From Streptomyces griseorubiginosus (lineage in GTDB: Bacteria; Actinomycetota; Actinomycetes; Streptomycetales; Streptomycetaceae): 64,000 nt of DNA. Shown here one piece after another: positions 29,701-37,429 of this stretch; position 1 is the stretch's first letter; each line of letters begins with the position of its first letter. Under the pieces are notes generated by a model. The model was not told where the DNA came from. It searched no databases and worked only from the letters and a program-made list of their open reading frames with translations. A program made the translations under genes and the position numbers. Where the stretch lies: NCBI RefSeq assembly GCF_001514195.1, contig NZ_KQ948735.1, positions 733,413 to 797,412 of the forward strand, in the 5' to 3' direction.

Positions 29701-32700
29701 CCGCCGTGCCGGTGAAGGCGTCGGCCGCCCGGTTCCGCAGCTCGCGCACGTTCTCGCCGAGCGGGGCGGCCTGCGGGTCCTGGAGCCGTGTGCTGTCCAG
29801 GAGCGCCCGGAAGAAGCAGTCGCCGTCCCCGACGACAGGAGACTCGTTGAAACGCCGGTGGCCGCTGGTGTGCACGGTGCCGTCGAGTCCCTCGGTGACC
29901 GCGCCGTGGACCGGGGTCTCGGCGTCCGTCGCGGGGGCGGGGGTCAGCAGAGCGGTGACGATCTTGTCGATGTCCGGGGTGCTGAAGCCCTTGGTCGTCT
30001 GCTCCTGCTGGGACTTCGTGTGCCTGCGCACCTCGTGGCCGGCCCGTACCCACGCGGGGTGCTTGAAGTCCTCGGCCAGGCCGTTGAGTTCCTCCTTCTG
30101 GCTCGGGGTCGGCGTCTTGCCGTGGAGTTCCTTCCTCTGCTCCCACACGGCCCGCGCCTCCAGCACGACCCGTCCGGACAGCGTGGGCGGCCGGTCGAGG
30201 ACGATCCGCTCGTAACCGGTCTTCAGCGTGGCCTTGGACTTGTCGTTGTCGCTGTTCCACTTGGCCATGCGCTCGCCGCCGAAACTGTTGGGCTCCTCCA
30301 GGTAGTTGACCCGGTGGCCGGACAAGGCCATGGCTTCGAGGTTGCCGCTGCGGAAGCCGAGGTGCTTGAGGTCGCCGCCGCTCTGCCGGTTCAGGTACTC
30401 GAAGAGCCGCAGCTGACCGGTGCGGGTGTCACCGCCCCAAGTGGCCACGCCCTCACGGTCGTTCCAGAAGTCGGTGAGGTCGTGCACGGCAAGACCGGCG
30501 AGTTCGGGGTCGCGGACCAGGTCCGGATAGCGCGGGCGGCGCCCGTCGTCGACCCGGGCGTCCCCCGTGATGACGACGAGCGGTCCGGGCCGGTCGTCCT
30601 TCGTACGGTCGCGGATGCCGCGCAGGATCTGGCCCATGCCCTTGTAGCTGGTGTCGTGCTCCACATGGACGTCCCCGCGCTTGCCGCTGAAACGGGACCA
30701 CAGCACGATGACCTTGCGGCCGGGCTCCACCTGGACACCCTTGGTGGCGAGCCAGGCGGCGACCTTGTCCTGCTCCTCCCCGGGGAACCCGGCGTCGTCC
30801 AGCCGCCAGCCCGCGCGGACCTGCTCCCGCACCTCCGTGGAGAAGTTGTCGGTGATCCACTCCGTGCCCGCGCCCACCCCGAGGACGAGGCTTTTGAGCT
30901 TGGACTTCGACAGGGGCTGCCGGTCCCTCAGAACCTCGGAGTTGAGCTCGTCGAAGATCCGCTTGGCGTGGGCGTCGCCGTCGGTCTCGGGCGTGACCTC
31001 CACTTCGTGGACACGGCTGGCGTCGATGCCGCTCGCCCGGTAGAACTCGGCGATGTTCGTGCTGCGGTCACGCCCGTTCAGGGGATCCCTCGCGACCACG
31101 ACGTGCAGGTTCTCGTCGGCGAGAAGGTAGGCGGCGATGCCGAACTGGTCGCCGGTCGCATAACCCGGGTGGTGCAGCACCTTCTTCAGACCCGGGTCGG
31201 GGTCCGCCTTCTTGGCGTGGAGGGCGGCCTTCTCCTCCTTGGACAGCTTGGACGAGGAGGCGCCGGACCCGCTCGCCTTCTTGCTGCCGTTGCCGCCGCC
31301 CTCCCAGAGAGGGTCGCGGGCGGGGCCGCCCTCGTCGGCGCCCGGCCCGGTCCCGTGTGCGACCCCCGCGCCGCCCGCCGGTGCGCCCTGGACGGGCAGC
31401 CGGTCGGGCGCCGTCCCCGGGGCCGCCGTGACGGCGGCGGCGAGGACGGCACGGTACTGCTCCGGGGTGGGTCCGACCGTGTCGGGCAGCCGGAAGGTGC
31501 CGCGGGTGATCCGGGTGAGCAGGTCCGGGGTCATCCGGGCGTCGGTGTAGCGGGGCGGGGCGTCGCGGTGCCAGCGCAGCCTCTCCAACGCGCCGAGGCC
31601 GCGCAGCAGTTCGTGGTCGGAGCCGGTGTCGAGGCCGGTGGTGCCGCGCAGGGTGCGGACGAACTGGAGGGTGCGCAGGGCGGCGAAGGGGTCCGGCTCG
31701 CCGTCGCCCTCGTGCTGCCCGGCCGCGCGGGCCAGTGCGGTGAGATCGGGGCCGGACGGCTCGGGCAGGAACAGCCGCCAACGGCCCGGTTCGACCTCGC
31801 CGGTCTCCGACTCGACGTCGAGGATCGGCCGGACCCGGCCCGAACCGTCCAGCGCCGTACCGACCTTGGTGGTCGGCGCGTACACCGGGCGGCCCGTCAC
31901 GTTGGCGACATGCTGGGCGACCGGCAGCCCGCCGTGGGTGGGGGAGGCGCCGGTGGAGCAGGAGTAGAGGACGATCGGCTCACCGTCGGGGCCGAGCCCG
32001 CCCCAGCGGACCATGTAGCGGCCCAGTTCCCGCCCGCTGACGGTGACCGTGTGCACCCCGTCCTCCTGGGGACGGCCGTCCTTGTAGCGCTGGTCCAGGG
32101 CGAGTTCGACCCGGGTCGGCTTGCCGTGCGCCGCGAAGAACGACACCTTCTTGTTCTTCCAGGGCACGTCCTTGGGGCCGCCGACGAGCACCCCGCGCTG
32201 CGGGCGGTGGTCCGAGTAGTCGTCCGTGGTGGTCACCGTCGGGTAGCGCCTCTCCCGGCGCGACCAGTCGGCGGGGGTGAAGGAGGCCTGGCCCCGCGCC
32301 TCGCCTAGGCCGTAGCCATTGACGGCCGAGTCGGGCACGTCACCGGCGGCGAGCGTCCGGAGTTTCCCGCCGCCGGTGACCGGGCGGCTCACCAGGCGGG
32401 TGGGTTCCGGGCGCGGGCCGCCGACCAGGTACTTGGTGATCTCCTTGACGTCGTCGTCGTGGAAGCCCCTGTTCCCGGGGTCCTTGTAGGGCTTCTCGGC
32501 GCCGCGCCTGTTGTTCTTGCCGACGACCCAGGCGGGGTGCTTGAACTCCGTCTCCAGGTTCTTGAGTTCGTCCTTCTGGCTTGGGGTCGGCGTCTTGCCG
32601 TGCAGTTCCTTGGTCTGCTCCCACACGGCCTGCGCCTCGACGGCGATCTGCCCGGAGAGCGTGGGCGGCCGGACGATGGTGATGCGTTCGTAGCCCGTCT

Positions 32701-35700
32701 TCACGGCGGACTTGGAGTTGACCGCGTGCCACTTGGCCATCCGCTCGCCGCCGATGGAGCCAGGCTCCTCCAGGTACCTGACCTGGTGGCCGGAGAGCGC
32801 CATCGCTTCGAGGTTTCCGCTGCGGAAGCCGAGGTGCTTGAGTTCGCCCTCGCTCTGGCGGTTCAGGTACTCGTAGAGCCGCATCTGGCCGGTGCGGGTG
32901 TCGCCGCCCCAAGTGGCCACGCCCTCCCGGTCGGTCCAGAAGTCGGTGAGGTCGTGGACGGCCAGGCCGTTGTTCCAGTGCTTGGCCGTGAGGGCCGGAT
33001 AGTGGTCGGGGCGCCGGGGGTTGACCTTGGCGTCGCCCGCGATGATGACGAGCGGTCCGGGCGGGTCGTCCTTGGTGCGCTCGTGGATGCCGGTGAGCAG
33101 CTGGTCCATGCCGGTGTAGCTGGTGTCGTGCTCGACATGGATGTCGCCGCGCTTGCCGCTGAAGCGGGACCACAGGACGATCACCTTGCGGCCGGGTTCC
33201 ACGGTGATGCCCCGGCCGGCGAGCCAGGCGGCGACCTTCGCCCGGTCCTCCGGCGGGAAGCCGGCGTCGTCCAGGCGCCAGCCCTCGCGGATCCTGTCCC
33301 GCAGCGGATGGCTGAAGTGGTTGCCGATCCAGGTGGTCCCGGTGCCCACCGGGACGCTGAGGGCGCTCAGCTTGGTCTTGCTGAGCTTGTCGAAGTCCTC
33401 GGCGCCCTTGTTGATCTCCCGCACGATCTCCTCGGACCGCTCCTTCGCGGTCCTGTCGTGCGGGCCCTGCTGGAAGTGGATGCGTTCGGGCGCGATGCCG
33501 CTGGACCGGTAGAACTCGGCGATCTCCGGGCCCTTGTCCCGGGAGTCCGTGCCGGGTGCGGCGCTGTCCACCAGGACGTGCAGGTTCGGGTCGCCGTGCA
33601 GGGCGGCGGCGATCCCGAACTGGTCGCCGGTGGCGTAGCCGGGGTGGGTGAGGACGGTCTTGTAGGCGGGACCCGGGGCTGAGGAGGAGGACTCGGTGGC
33701 GGGCTTTCCACCCGTTCCACCCTTTCCACCCTTTGCCCCCTTGCCGCCCTGCCCGCTGGTGCCGCCTTTGCCGCCTTTGCCGCCCGGCGGGTTGTTCGGA
33801 GGCTTGCCCTTGCCCTTGGCACCCTCGGCACCTTTGGCGCCCTTCGCGCCCTTGCCCCCGCCGCCCAGCAGCGCGTCCACGGTCGTGGAGCTCAGGGTAC
33901 GCAGCCGGTCCAGGGTGCGGTCCTCGACGTCGAGGCCGTCCTGCCCGCGCAGGAGGGCGACCAGCTCCTCCGCACGGTCGCTGCTGGTGGTCGCCGGCCG
34001 CACGAAGGGCTCCTCGGCGGGTGCCTCCGGGGCCGGGGCGGGGGCGGGGGAGTTCTCGATCGCGGAGTAGTGGTCGCGGCCGTTGTAGTGGAGGTAGACC
34101 GTCCTGCCCGCACCGGAGTTGACGGGCGTGCCCCAGGTGTTGCCGTCCTCGTGCTGTACGACGGTGAGATTCAGGCCGAGCGCGTGGGCGACCTCGGAGG
34201 GCGCGTAGTCGAAGAACGGCGTCGCCCACAGGTCCGTGCTGCGGATCGAGTCGGTGACCAGGTCGCCGAGCCCGCGGCCCCGGAAGTCGGCCAGGTGGGG
34301 ACCCTGCCGGGCCCACCGGGGGTAACGCGTCTCCAGCAGCCGGTTCCAGAGCCGTCCGGCGAGCTCGGGGTCGTCGCCCGTCAGTGCCTCCCGGAGCTGG
34401 GCGCGCATCGCGATCGCCTGCTGTACCTCGACCAGTGGCTCGCGGTCGGCAGGCGGCACCCTGCGCACGTCCGGCTGGTATCCCGGCAGCAGGGCGCGGA
34501 TCGTGGCCCGGTCCAGGTCCGCGAGGACGGCCCGGTCGGCGGGGGCGAGGCGTTGCCGGAGTTCGTCGCGGTAGAGGTTGTCGCGCAGCTGGTTGTCGAC
34601 GATCTCGTTCTGCCGGCGGGACAGGAGCGGGGGTGGTGTGTTCAGGACCACCGACAGCATGTCAGCGTCGAGGTCCTGGACCAGGACGTCCAGGGCGTCC
34701 CGCCGGTTCAGCTCCTGGTACCGCTCGGACCCTTGGAACCTGTTCGCCGCGTGCTGCCGCAGCTCAGGGACGTCCATCGCGGTCAGTGCAGAGCCGTGGC
34801 CCTGGTGGTGCAGGCCGGCGAGCAGCGAGGTGAAGAAACAGTCACCGTCACCGACGACGTCCAGCACACGGAGGCCTTCCTCGTGCCCGGGGAACGGGAC
34901 GGTCTGAGTGACGGGGCGGGGTTGGGAGGCGGTGGGGGAGGGGCTCACCGGAGTTGCGGAGACAGGGGCCGCGGAGGCAGGGGCCGCGGAGGCAGTGGTG
35001 GGTGCGGGCGCCTGGGTGCCGGTCGTCGACGAGGGCGTCGGGGCGTGGGAGGCGGTCGCCGTCACCGGTGTCGGGACGGTCTCCGAGGTCGGGTCGGTCT
35101 CCGGGGTGCCGCTCTGCTCGTCCCGGCTGAGGGTGGGCGTGTGCCGGGGCTGGGGCGAGGTGCTCGGCGCATGCGGCCGGCCGCCCGAGGAAGTGGACGT
35201 CGGGGCGGTCAACTGGCCCTGCTGTCCCGTGTCTTCGCTTCCGCTGCCCTCGCTCTCGCTGAGGACGTCGTGCACCGGGGACTCTTCGGTGTCGTCCGCC
35301 TTGGCCGTGTTCGCGCTGGTCGTCGGTATGTTCCTGGGCTGGGGTGAGGGAGCCGGCGCACCGGAGGAGCCGCCCGAGGAGACCGGCGCCGGAGTCGTCG
35401 ACCGGGCCTCCTGGCGGGCCCCTTCGCCCTCGGACACCGTGTCGTGGGCCGGTGTGTCCTTCGTGCCAGGCGTGCTCACCGCCGCGTCCGCGTCCAGCGC
35501 CCGTACGTCGTTGATCGCGTTCGTGTCCAGGTGGATGTTGAACTGCGACCCGAACTTCGCCACCCCGGCGAACACCATGCCCATGAACAGCGCGCTGCCG
35601 GTCGCCGTCAGGAACGTGTCGCCGCTGAGCGCCCAACTCCCGGTGAACAGGCCGACGGTGACGAACTCGCCGAAGGTCTCGGCGGCCCCCTCCGCCACCG

Positions 35701-36607
35701 CGTCCCCGATGCCGTCGCCGAAGCCGCCCCGGTCGTGGGTGTCCCGGTTGCCGAGATCCCTGTTGCCGAGATCCCGCTTGCCGATGTCCCTGTTGCCGAA
35801 GTCCCGGTTGTTGGCGGACGACGGCAGGTCCGCCCGCCCCCGGTCCACCTTCGTCAGTACGTCCTCGTCGAACTTCTTGAACACCGTGTCGTCGAGATGG
35901 CTGCGCCGGAAGAAGTTCCGCAGCCGGTCGGCGACCCCCTCGAACACCCCGTGGAACATCCCGGTGAGGCCGCCGAACACGGCGTCCTGGAGGATCTGCG
36001 ACCAGTCGAACCCCTTCGGCCGCCGCCCGTCGGGACCGAACGCGATCAGCGCCAGCCGTACGGCGAACGTCGTGAACGCCTCGTCGAACGCCTCGCTCAG
36101 GCTCGGCATCAGATGCGTGCGCTTCATGAGCTGGTCGAGGATCGCCAGGATCGTCACCCGGCTCTGTGCCCGCGCGACCGCCGCCTTCCCGGCCGTCGCG
36201 CCGCCGCTGAAGACGGACATCACCAGGATCACGGCGAGTTCGATGAGCAGCCGGACGATCTCGGCGATGATCTGCCACTTCGCCTCGGTGATGTTGATGG
36301 ACGTCTCGACCCGCCCCCGGGCGACGACGTCCAGCTCGTCGGCGAACTCCTTGAGGTAGTTGCGGCCGCCGTCGTCGACGAACATGTTCATCGCGCGGAC
36401 GTACCGCGTGGCGACCTGCGGCGGCAGCGAGCGGCCGACCTCGATCACCGAGTCCTCGATCAGCTCGGACAGCTTGGTGAGCTGCTTGCCGAGACGGTCG
36501 TACGGCTCGTGGCTCCGGTAGGCCTTGTCCTCGTCCGCCTGGAGCATCTTCTCGCCGATGAGAAGCAGCAGCAGGTTGTTGACCTCGGGCGAGACGTGGA
36601 TGGCCAT
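20699..36607 (-). CDS. Giant multidomain T7SS toxin-like protein with OTU-like modules and C-terminal edema factor-type cyclase domain
   Basis: Product of about 5302 residues. Order: CpnT-like helical region (1-230); NRDxG pentapeptides (about 265-295); hydrophobic stretch (320-350); Ser/Thr/Pro linker; OTU-like module 1 (580-850; Asp587, Cys590, His846); Lys/Gly-rich stretch (912-970); glycosyltransferase-like module A (980-1393); His/Cys module like the 'lonely Cys' family (His1494, Cys1550); module B, a close copy of A (1800-2220); OTU-like 2 (Cys2264, His2517); long beta-rich region (about 2640-4200); coiled coils and Ala/Gly repeats (4256-4452); degraded OTU-like 3 (Gly4550 for Cys) and 4 (Asn4807 for Cys); and an edema factor/ExoY-like domain (4955-5240) with Arg5058, Lys5075/5077/5080/5082, the metal-site pattern D5175-H-D5177 in LKPLTGDHD and His5210 in THG. 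The ATG at 36607 lies 7 bp after the WXG100 gene; the upstream extension overlaps that gene and is rejected. Secretion and toxicity are inferred from context. Confidence 0.85.
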   Translation of the reverse strand: MAIHVSPEVNNLLLLLIGEKMLQADEDKAYRSHEPYDRLGKQLTKLSELIEDSVIEVGRSLPPQVATRYVRAMNMFVDDGGRNYLKEFADELDVVARGRVETSINITEAKWQIIAEIVRLLIELAVILVMSVFSGGATAGKAAVARAQSRVTILAILDQLMKRTHLMPSLSEAFDEAFTTFAVRLALIAFGPDGRRPKGFDWSQILQDAVFGGLTGMFHGVFEGVADRLRNFFRRSHLDDTVFKKFDEDVLTKVDRGRADLPSSANNRDFGNRDIGKRDLGNRDLGNRDTHDRGGFGDGIGDAVAEGAAETFGEFVTVGLFTGSWALSGDTFLTATGSALFMGMVFAGVAKFGSQFNIHLDTNAINDVRALDADAAVSTPGTKDTPAHDTVSEGEGARQEARSTTPAPVSSGGSSGAPAPSPQPRNIPTTSANTAKADDTEESPVHDVLSESEGSGSEDTGQQGQLTAPTSTSSGGRPHAPSTSPQPRHTPTLSRDEQSGTPETDPTSETVPTPVTATASHAPTPSSTTGTQAPAPTTASAAPASAAPVSATPVSPSPTASQPRPVTQTVPFPGHEEGLRVLDVVGDGDCFFTSLLAGLHHQGHGSALTAMDVPELRQHAANRFQGSERYQELNRRDALDVLVQDLDADMLSVVLNTPPPLLSRRQNEIVDNQLRDNLYRDELRQRLAPADRAVLADLDRATIRALLPGYQPDVRRVPPADREPLVEVQQAIAMRAQLREALTGDDPELAGRLWNRLLETRYPRWARQGPHLADFRGRGLGDLVTDSIRSTDLWATPFFDYAPSEVAHALGLNLTVVQHEDGNTWGTPVNSGAGRTVYLHYNGRDHYSAIENSPAPAPAPEAPAEEPFVRPATTSSDRAEELVALLRGQDGLDVEDRTLDRLRTLSSTTVDALLGGGGKGAKGAKGAEGAKGKGKPPNNPPGGKGGKGGTSGQGGKGAKGGKGGTGGKPATESSSSAPGPAYKTVLTHPGYATGDQFGIAAALHGDPNLHVLVDSAAPGTDSRDKGPEIAEFYRSSGIAPERIHFQQGPHDRTAKERSEEIVREINKGAEDFDKLSKTKLSALSVPVGTGTTWIGNHFSHPLRDRIREGWRLDDAGFPPEDRAKVAAWLAGRGITVEPGRKVIVLWSRFSGKRGDIHVEHDTSYTGMDQLLTGIHERTKDDPPGPLVIIAGDAKVNPRRPDHYPALTAKHWNNGLAVHDLTDFWTDREGVATWGGDTRTGQMRLYEYLNRQSEGELKHLGFRSGNLEAMALSGHQVRYLEEPGSIGGERMAKWHAVNSKSAVKTGYERITIVRPPTLSGQIAVEAQAVWEQTKELHGKTPTPSQKDELKNLETEFKHPAWVVGKNNRRGAEKPYKDPGNRGFHDDDVKEITKYLVGGPRPEPTRLVSRPVTGGGKLRTLAAGDVPDSAVNGYGLGEARGQASFTPADWSRRERRYPTVTTTDDYSDHRPQRGVLVGGPKDVPWKNKKVSFFAAHGKPTRVELALDQRYKDGRPQEDGVHTVTVSGRELGRYMVRWGGLGPDGEPIVLYSCSTGASPTHGGLPVAQHVANVTGRPVYAPTTKVGTALDGSGRVRPILDVESETGEVEPGRWRLFLPEPSGPDLTALARAAGQHEGDGEPDPFAALRTLQFVRTLRGTTGLDTGSDHELLRGLGALERLRWHRDAPPRYTDARMTPDLLTRITRGTFRLPDTVGPTPEQYRAVLAAAVTAAPGTAPDRLPVQGAPAGGAGVAHGTGPGADEGGPARDPLWEGGGNGSKKASGSGASSSKLSKEEKAALHAKKADPDPGLKKVLHHPGYATGDQFGIAAYLLADENLHVVVARDPLNGRDRSTNIAEFYRASGIDASRVHEVEVTPETDGDAHAKRIFDELNSEVLRDRQPLSKSKLKSLVLGVGAGTEWITDNFSTEVREQVRAGWRLDDAGFPGEEQDKVAAWLATKGVQVEPGRKVIVLWSRFSGKRGDVHVEHDTSYKGMGQILRGIRDRTKDDRPGPLVVITGDARVDDGRRPRYPDLVRDPELAGLAVHDLTDFWNDREGVATWGGDTRTGQLRLFEYLNRQSGGDLKHLGFRSGNLEAMALSGHRVNYLEEPNSFGGERMAKWNSDNDKSKATLKTGYERIVLDRPPTLSGRVVLEARAVWEQRKELHGKTPTPSQKEELNGLAEDFKHPAWVRAGHEVRRHTKSQQEQTTKGFSTPDIDKIVTALLTPAPATDAETPVHGAVTEGLDGTVHTSGHRRFNESPVVGDGDCFFRALLDSTRLQDPQAAPLGENVRELRNRAADAFTGTAEHTLLNRHDALEELTRDLSTAQLRRIMGGPLPPLPAPVLARIEERLTDAMYRAELRRRTDAADSGVLADLPRAAVRALLPGYRPDPADAPAADRDRLMDAARREILRPLLQERLTQGGPAAETAWRTLLEVGYPRWALTGPRLDAVRRHGVGDLVADSLRDVNLWNTPFFDHAPGLVARALGVRLVVVRSDGGPDQEYNPDGTRTVHVLYNGVDHYSALAPAEGDGTTEAPPSPAGPEAVAPVTDHDDILDSATSQDLTDLVAFLRAQVPDTTNRTLDGLSRLTPGTLAALRASRGETPPPPRDPATELPTTVDPFADIEAELDTHRPPRLDRSLLPPPPAGRTVTFTDGSALPSHLDEGAYGHSRARLRGTDQVVREIGERAALPEDVRVRLERALRATPQAFHGDGWLSPPFTDSRGRTRVMRVRTRPHGVWERFTDAHGVPVKVDAGHRSQVTSGPSRTVAQTKRLAGSLPIGPPAGPVAYGRVGGAVSYGRSYDYAMQDQTLSQVETRRLDGSHLHLDDVQYEVSFEGAPTATRKDRLPRGFATGEGHFTFGVRNGLTLRLPEGETRPGEPGPVPRTLSLGPRSDYRLVHTEGYGPVEAIRKWALDRTGARPGSSAHQELSGFFSTDTFHRMADRLARGKVPTRQLLGEDKSRSPLGAFVVEKVVPGRAELLTETEAAELRNTVQQTVKNERGLTKSYGFEVSGSIGPSVDLANNGPFSVRLLAGAVGRYARGITSGQVFGGSGGRKIVGRAKKVPTELYKVHKTVWVRRTGDQQATPFQTWSLDRMTRTEARRLAGWDDGTTLRKRHGNEPLPPVYLTDEDPAVLGMARPEAFTSGDSGDSPTLLQEFTDEVIRAAARRHPGLIAPLAELEARSGRWSDPDRYRLALANTLAVVDALSHHSVAGGLEAVVTTGLRIPLTGTGRFGRSHRYLWIDGRLTDRRYEGTQNDLILRGGSPGTERLDGSQSGSRTLETGFDAGLALRDKGRDKLGAPKNLGNLTAGPRWAWQKGRKTGYGSTASYEGLAVSALPSHLHSYQLELTAKSGGYWRPRTLWRGLPSFGLLGTGLFVRGEPETDLVGGGAGAAVRGRVLLSVPDEHTPVSGPSAPRTAPDIEELTGTEAAELAAGSAPHEDPFGDHPYQTVSVGGHKRLGELAEEVMGAASGGSWHFAHPGAPAHDAMVRPFQPQYLAAEFDQTSGPGGSLTGGLFGKGPYLNRLGDLVHRTRVVRPVVVSKPVKVETEQTLGSDTQSSGAVTTSTSFTVTGGGGYGTTHPAGPSLAGSYGFLGRWGRSRGTTHTVTRTVTSELDRDDENFKVLVSGDTRHEILASSRADGVLSPVHDLATRFRGGWVGKRVTFAADWLGHLPEKAAHRLGLLRDKLGEVPRYTARTWSRPGWLRDNPFGSYPVNALDTTAVLTDFDTQLLALNADDASRARVRSLLTPRAVRALRDRMTSPSGAAAPARIGRLNLGKVHFGGHTGALKVELIQGKEEFDGLDHSTTLQDTRVAAETVESGTVAGRGWGAGLTVGEGIRTGGGGAPASGPALTTSGSVDRTTGTARSSTRWKSYVFYPNEPHAEFVTPYRMRLTLTLDDGRVAESVKEVGRLREQVPLSLTVPVPAPVGAAEPADTGVAASDPLAPPDLSSGTPEVTVWRSGAVTPEAVDAWRAAGPGFSLPSNGFQVRRLVGRDTVHAVAEMAVAKAYGTEGAVGSGRLSGDGLTDARTAARRTPLTRPGSASALALDGGTADASLAAFFGDALTPAGHQVAGLVDPSLAGAHGEFRLYARPDFTGATLLTVAPESTVESAERETDASEVSAGRTEVHDSTLSGQAVVTAGAAGSVVPGASGTVGNATDTDTAKAAGADGVQSNVKPKTGRSFLFAIPTDWLGVAEVEHDVKDSAVATLVGRALGPFGRVRPGPRAVETRGQVLAWVREDVARQLGLITDTTFPAKVSDAWSRVTAAGTAWADADKAYWTTRRALGEARERHAAARGRLRSARRALAEARAGEAGSRGADPETAAGAASGGGATPEVGAAPGVGATPGVGATVEARGAAAGADVRGAGAGGDASGAAAGADARGAGAGADARGAAEAGVRGTAAGGGRSLEPLRADVRQARAELRAAVQEMRVLWADLAPRRAAAEEAAAAFHGVRAATDRLTRWHRLPAERTVGATEPGGSGAEMPGRAETPGRAEVRGGVEEPAVPVLETSAATAKASPDRYTEAEDGTLTSPSGTPYTLLDVPEDGDGFYHALAEGLHRTDAGLPGHLPLTDRAGLVTALREDLAAALESDAHPELSALTVPDRQDTFTDAELAAAGVDFGSDTPESRELADTNGRLPLHGTLSESERLALTAAQIRRPGTSASDAGWDHGAADLLPALAARHFGVTVTVVREDGGFQDFTPTPGEAGGAERVVLHLRDRHYRLAVAESGVDRSPLPAPEAAPRRRTVPLETSRTHTRPAHTAAPWSARPGSAGWRRDPAAGPGTLTAPDGTVHDLVEPTGDGNNFWAALAAEDPRAAHAWAGPLPSGAALDRTAPFTAAELSDAGESLGHDGRPVARFHATAGRIPDDVPLTPAQESELIRTQVRTARRWNTATTGTAARMAADATGATVRIVAEDGSTRSFPPAGRPSGDRTITLHQRGGDFLPARPRPPAPPVGIRPEDPDFQSLEVTPEDTKGLAVGGAATTTWALTPDTPLPVRELGLAAEDLGKLFQRVGHRLGPAVTPETARRRFGMPEKHFGKFRSLARERGLVIDVRPTNPTAAKWLDAGMLPKPKEIKAKTINELDVRLGAEPGNVGLVGYFSPVLPERADSDDDATWTRLTDRYAQRQDEFQQLAPTMRELADQDRFHVRDGLVLGHEGGTSDGPLKPLTGDHDVFSLATPGGGRLDTPTYEETVEAMTHNDMAVTHGAHLYWRAPRSPYSEGVFQKIVAAHGPDGEPLIRFRPENDTARLVHYTPAPGPAPVAEPPAIPRDLVRSAPPPDRPGLHDDPSPSRNSRSST

Positions 36608-36614
36608 GGACGGT

Positions 36615-36959
36615 TCAGTGCCTTCCGGGGCCGTTCGCGGCGGACTCGTGGATGGCGTCCAGGACACCGTTCTGGGTGCCGAGGATGTTCTGGAGGTTGC
36701 TGTGGGTGCCGTTGGCGACGCCCACGATCGCGTCCGTGACCGCCTGGCCGGTGTCCGTGACCGACTCCCGCTCGGACTTCTCCTGCGGCTTGACCTCGCG
36801 CGCGAACTCGTCGTCCTGGCCGGGCCAGTCACGGGTGAGGTTCACGGCGGACACGAAGTCCCGCACCATCTCCTGGGCCAGCGAACTGATCGCGTCGACC
36901 TGCCGGACCCCGGCCTGGATGCGGCCGGGGTCGGCGAAGTAGGCGTTGCTGTCAGCCAT
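36615..36959 (-). CDS. WXG100-like protein paired with the giant toxin
   Basis: Product of 114 residues, mostly helical, with the WxG motif as DWPGQDDEF near residue 44 between two helical segments. That is the hairpin plan of WXG100 proteins, which partner T7SS substrates. It starts inside the end of the YbaB-like gene (8-bp overlap) and ends 7 bp before the toxin start. This arrangement suggests it is the dedicated secretion partner of the toxin N-terminus. GAGGAG lies 7 nt before the ATG. Confidence 0.78.
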   Translation of the reverse strand: MADSNAYFADPGRIQAGVRQVDAISSLAQEMVRDFVSAVNLTRDWPGQDDEFAREVKPQEKSERESVTDTGQAVTDAIVGVANGTHSNLQNILGTQNGVLDAIHESAANGPGRH

Positions 36960-37422
36960 GGCGGTGCTCCTCCTCGGGGTCCTCGGTGATCTCGTCGGCG
37001 ATGTCGTCGTGCCGGCGGCGTCCGGCGTCCCGGCCGGGGCCGTCCTCCAGGACGGCCGGGCCGAAGACCCTCGCCCAGTCGACGTCGACCCCGGTCAGTT
37101 CCGGCACCCGCTCGCTGGGCAGGGTGAACGGCTCGAAGAGGTCCATGACCTGACGTGCCATCAGTCCGCGCGCCTCGGCCGCCGCCTCCAGCACGCTCGC
37201 GGCCAACTGCCCGGCCGCCATGGTCCGGTACCGGTCCTCCAGGAACCGCAGCCCGGTCAACTCGCCCTGCGGGCCCACGGTGACCTCCACACTGCGGTCC
37301 TTGGACCGTACGGTGACGGCGGACTCGGCGAGTTCGGCCTCCGCCCGCGCCACCGCCGCCCGGGTGGCGTCCAGTTCGGCCATCGCCTCGGCGAGCCGCT
37401 GCTCGTAGGAGGACCCGCTCAC
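36952..37422 (-). CDS. YbaB/EbfC-family nucleoid-associated-like protein
   Basis: Product of 156 residues. An N-terminal helix (YEQRLAEAMAELDATRAAVARAEAEL) leads into the YbaB core VTVGPQGELTGLRFLEDRYR, a second helix and an acidic tail. YbaB proteins bind DNA as dimers, but homologues are frequent in T7SS operons, where their role is unknown and may be structural. The GTG start at 37422 lies 7 bp after the previous stop, with GGTGA as a modest ribosome site. Confidence 0.75.
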   Translation of the reverse strand: MSGSSYEQRLAEAMAELDATRAAVARAEAELAESAVTVRSKDRSVEVTVGPQGELTGLRFLEDRYRTMAAGQLAASVLEAAAEARGLMARQVMDLFEPFTLPSERVPELTGVDVDWARVFGPAVLEDGPGRDAGRRRHDDIADEITEDPEEEHRHG

Positions 37423-37429
37423 CGCCCGC

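Noticed and set aside
36608..36832. N-terminal extension of the giant protein
   Set aside because: It lies inside the WXG100 gene in another frame and reads as low-complexity Ser/Arg/Thr sequence; the ATG at 36607 begins a recognisable domain.
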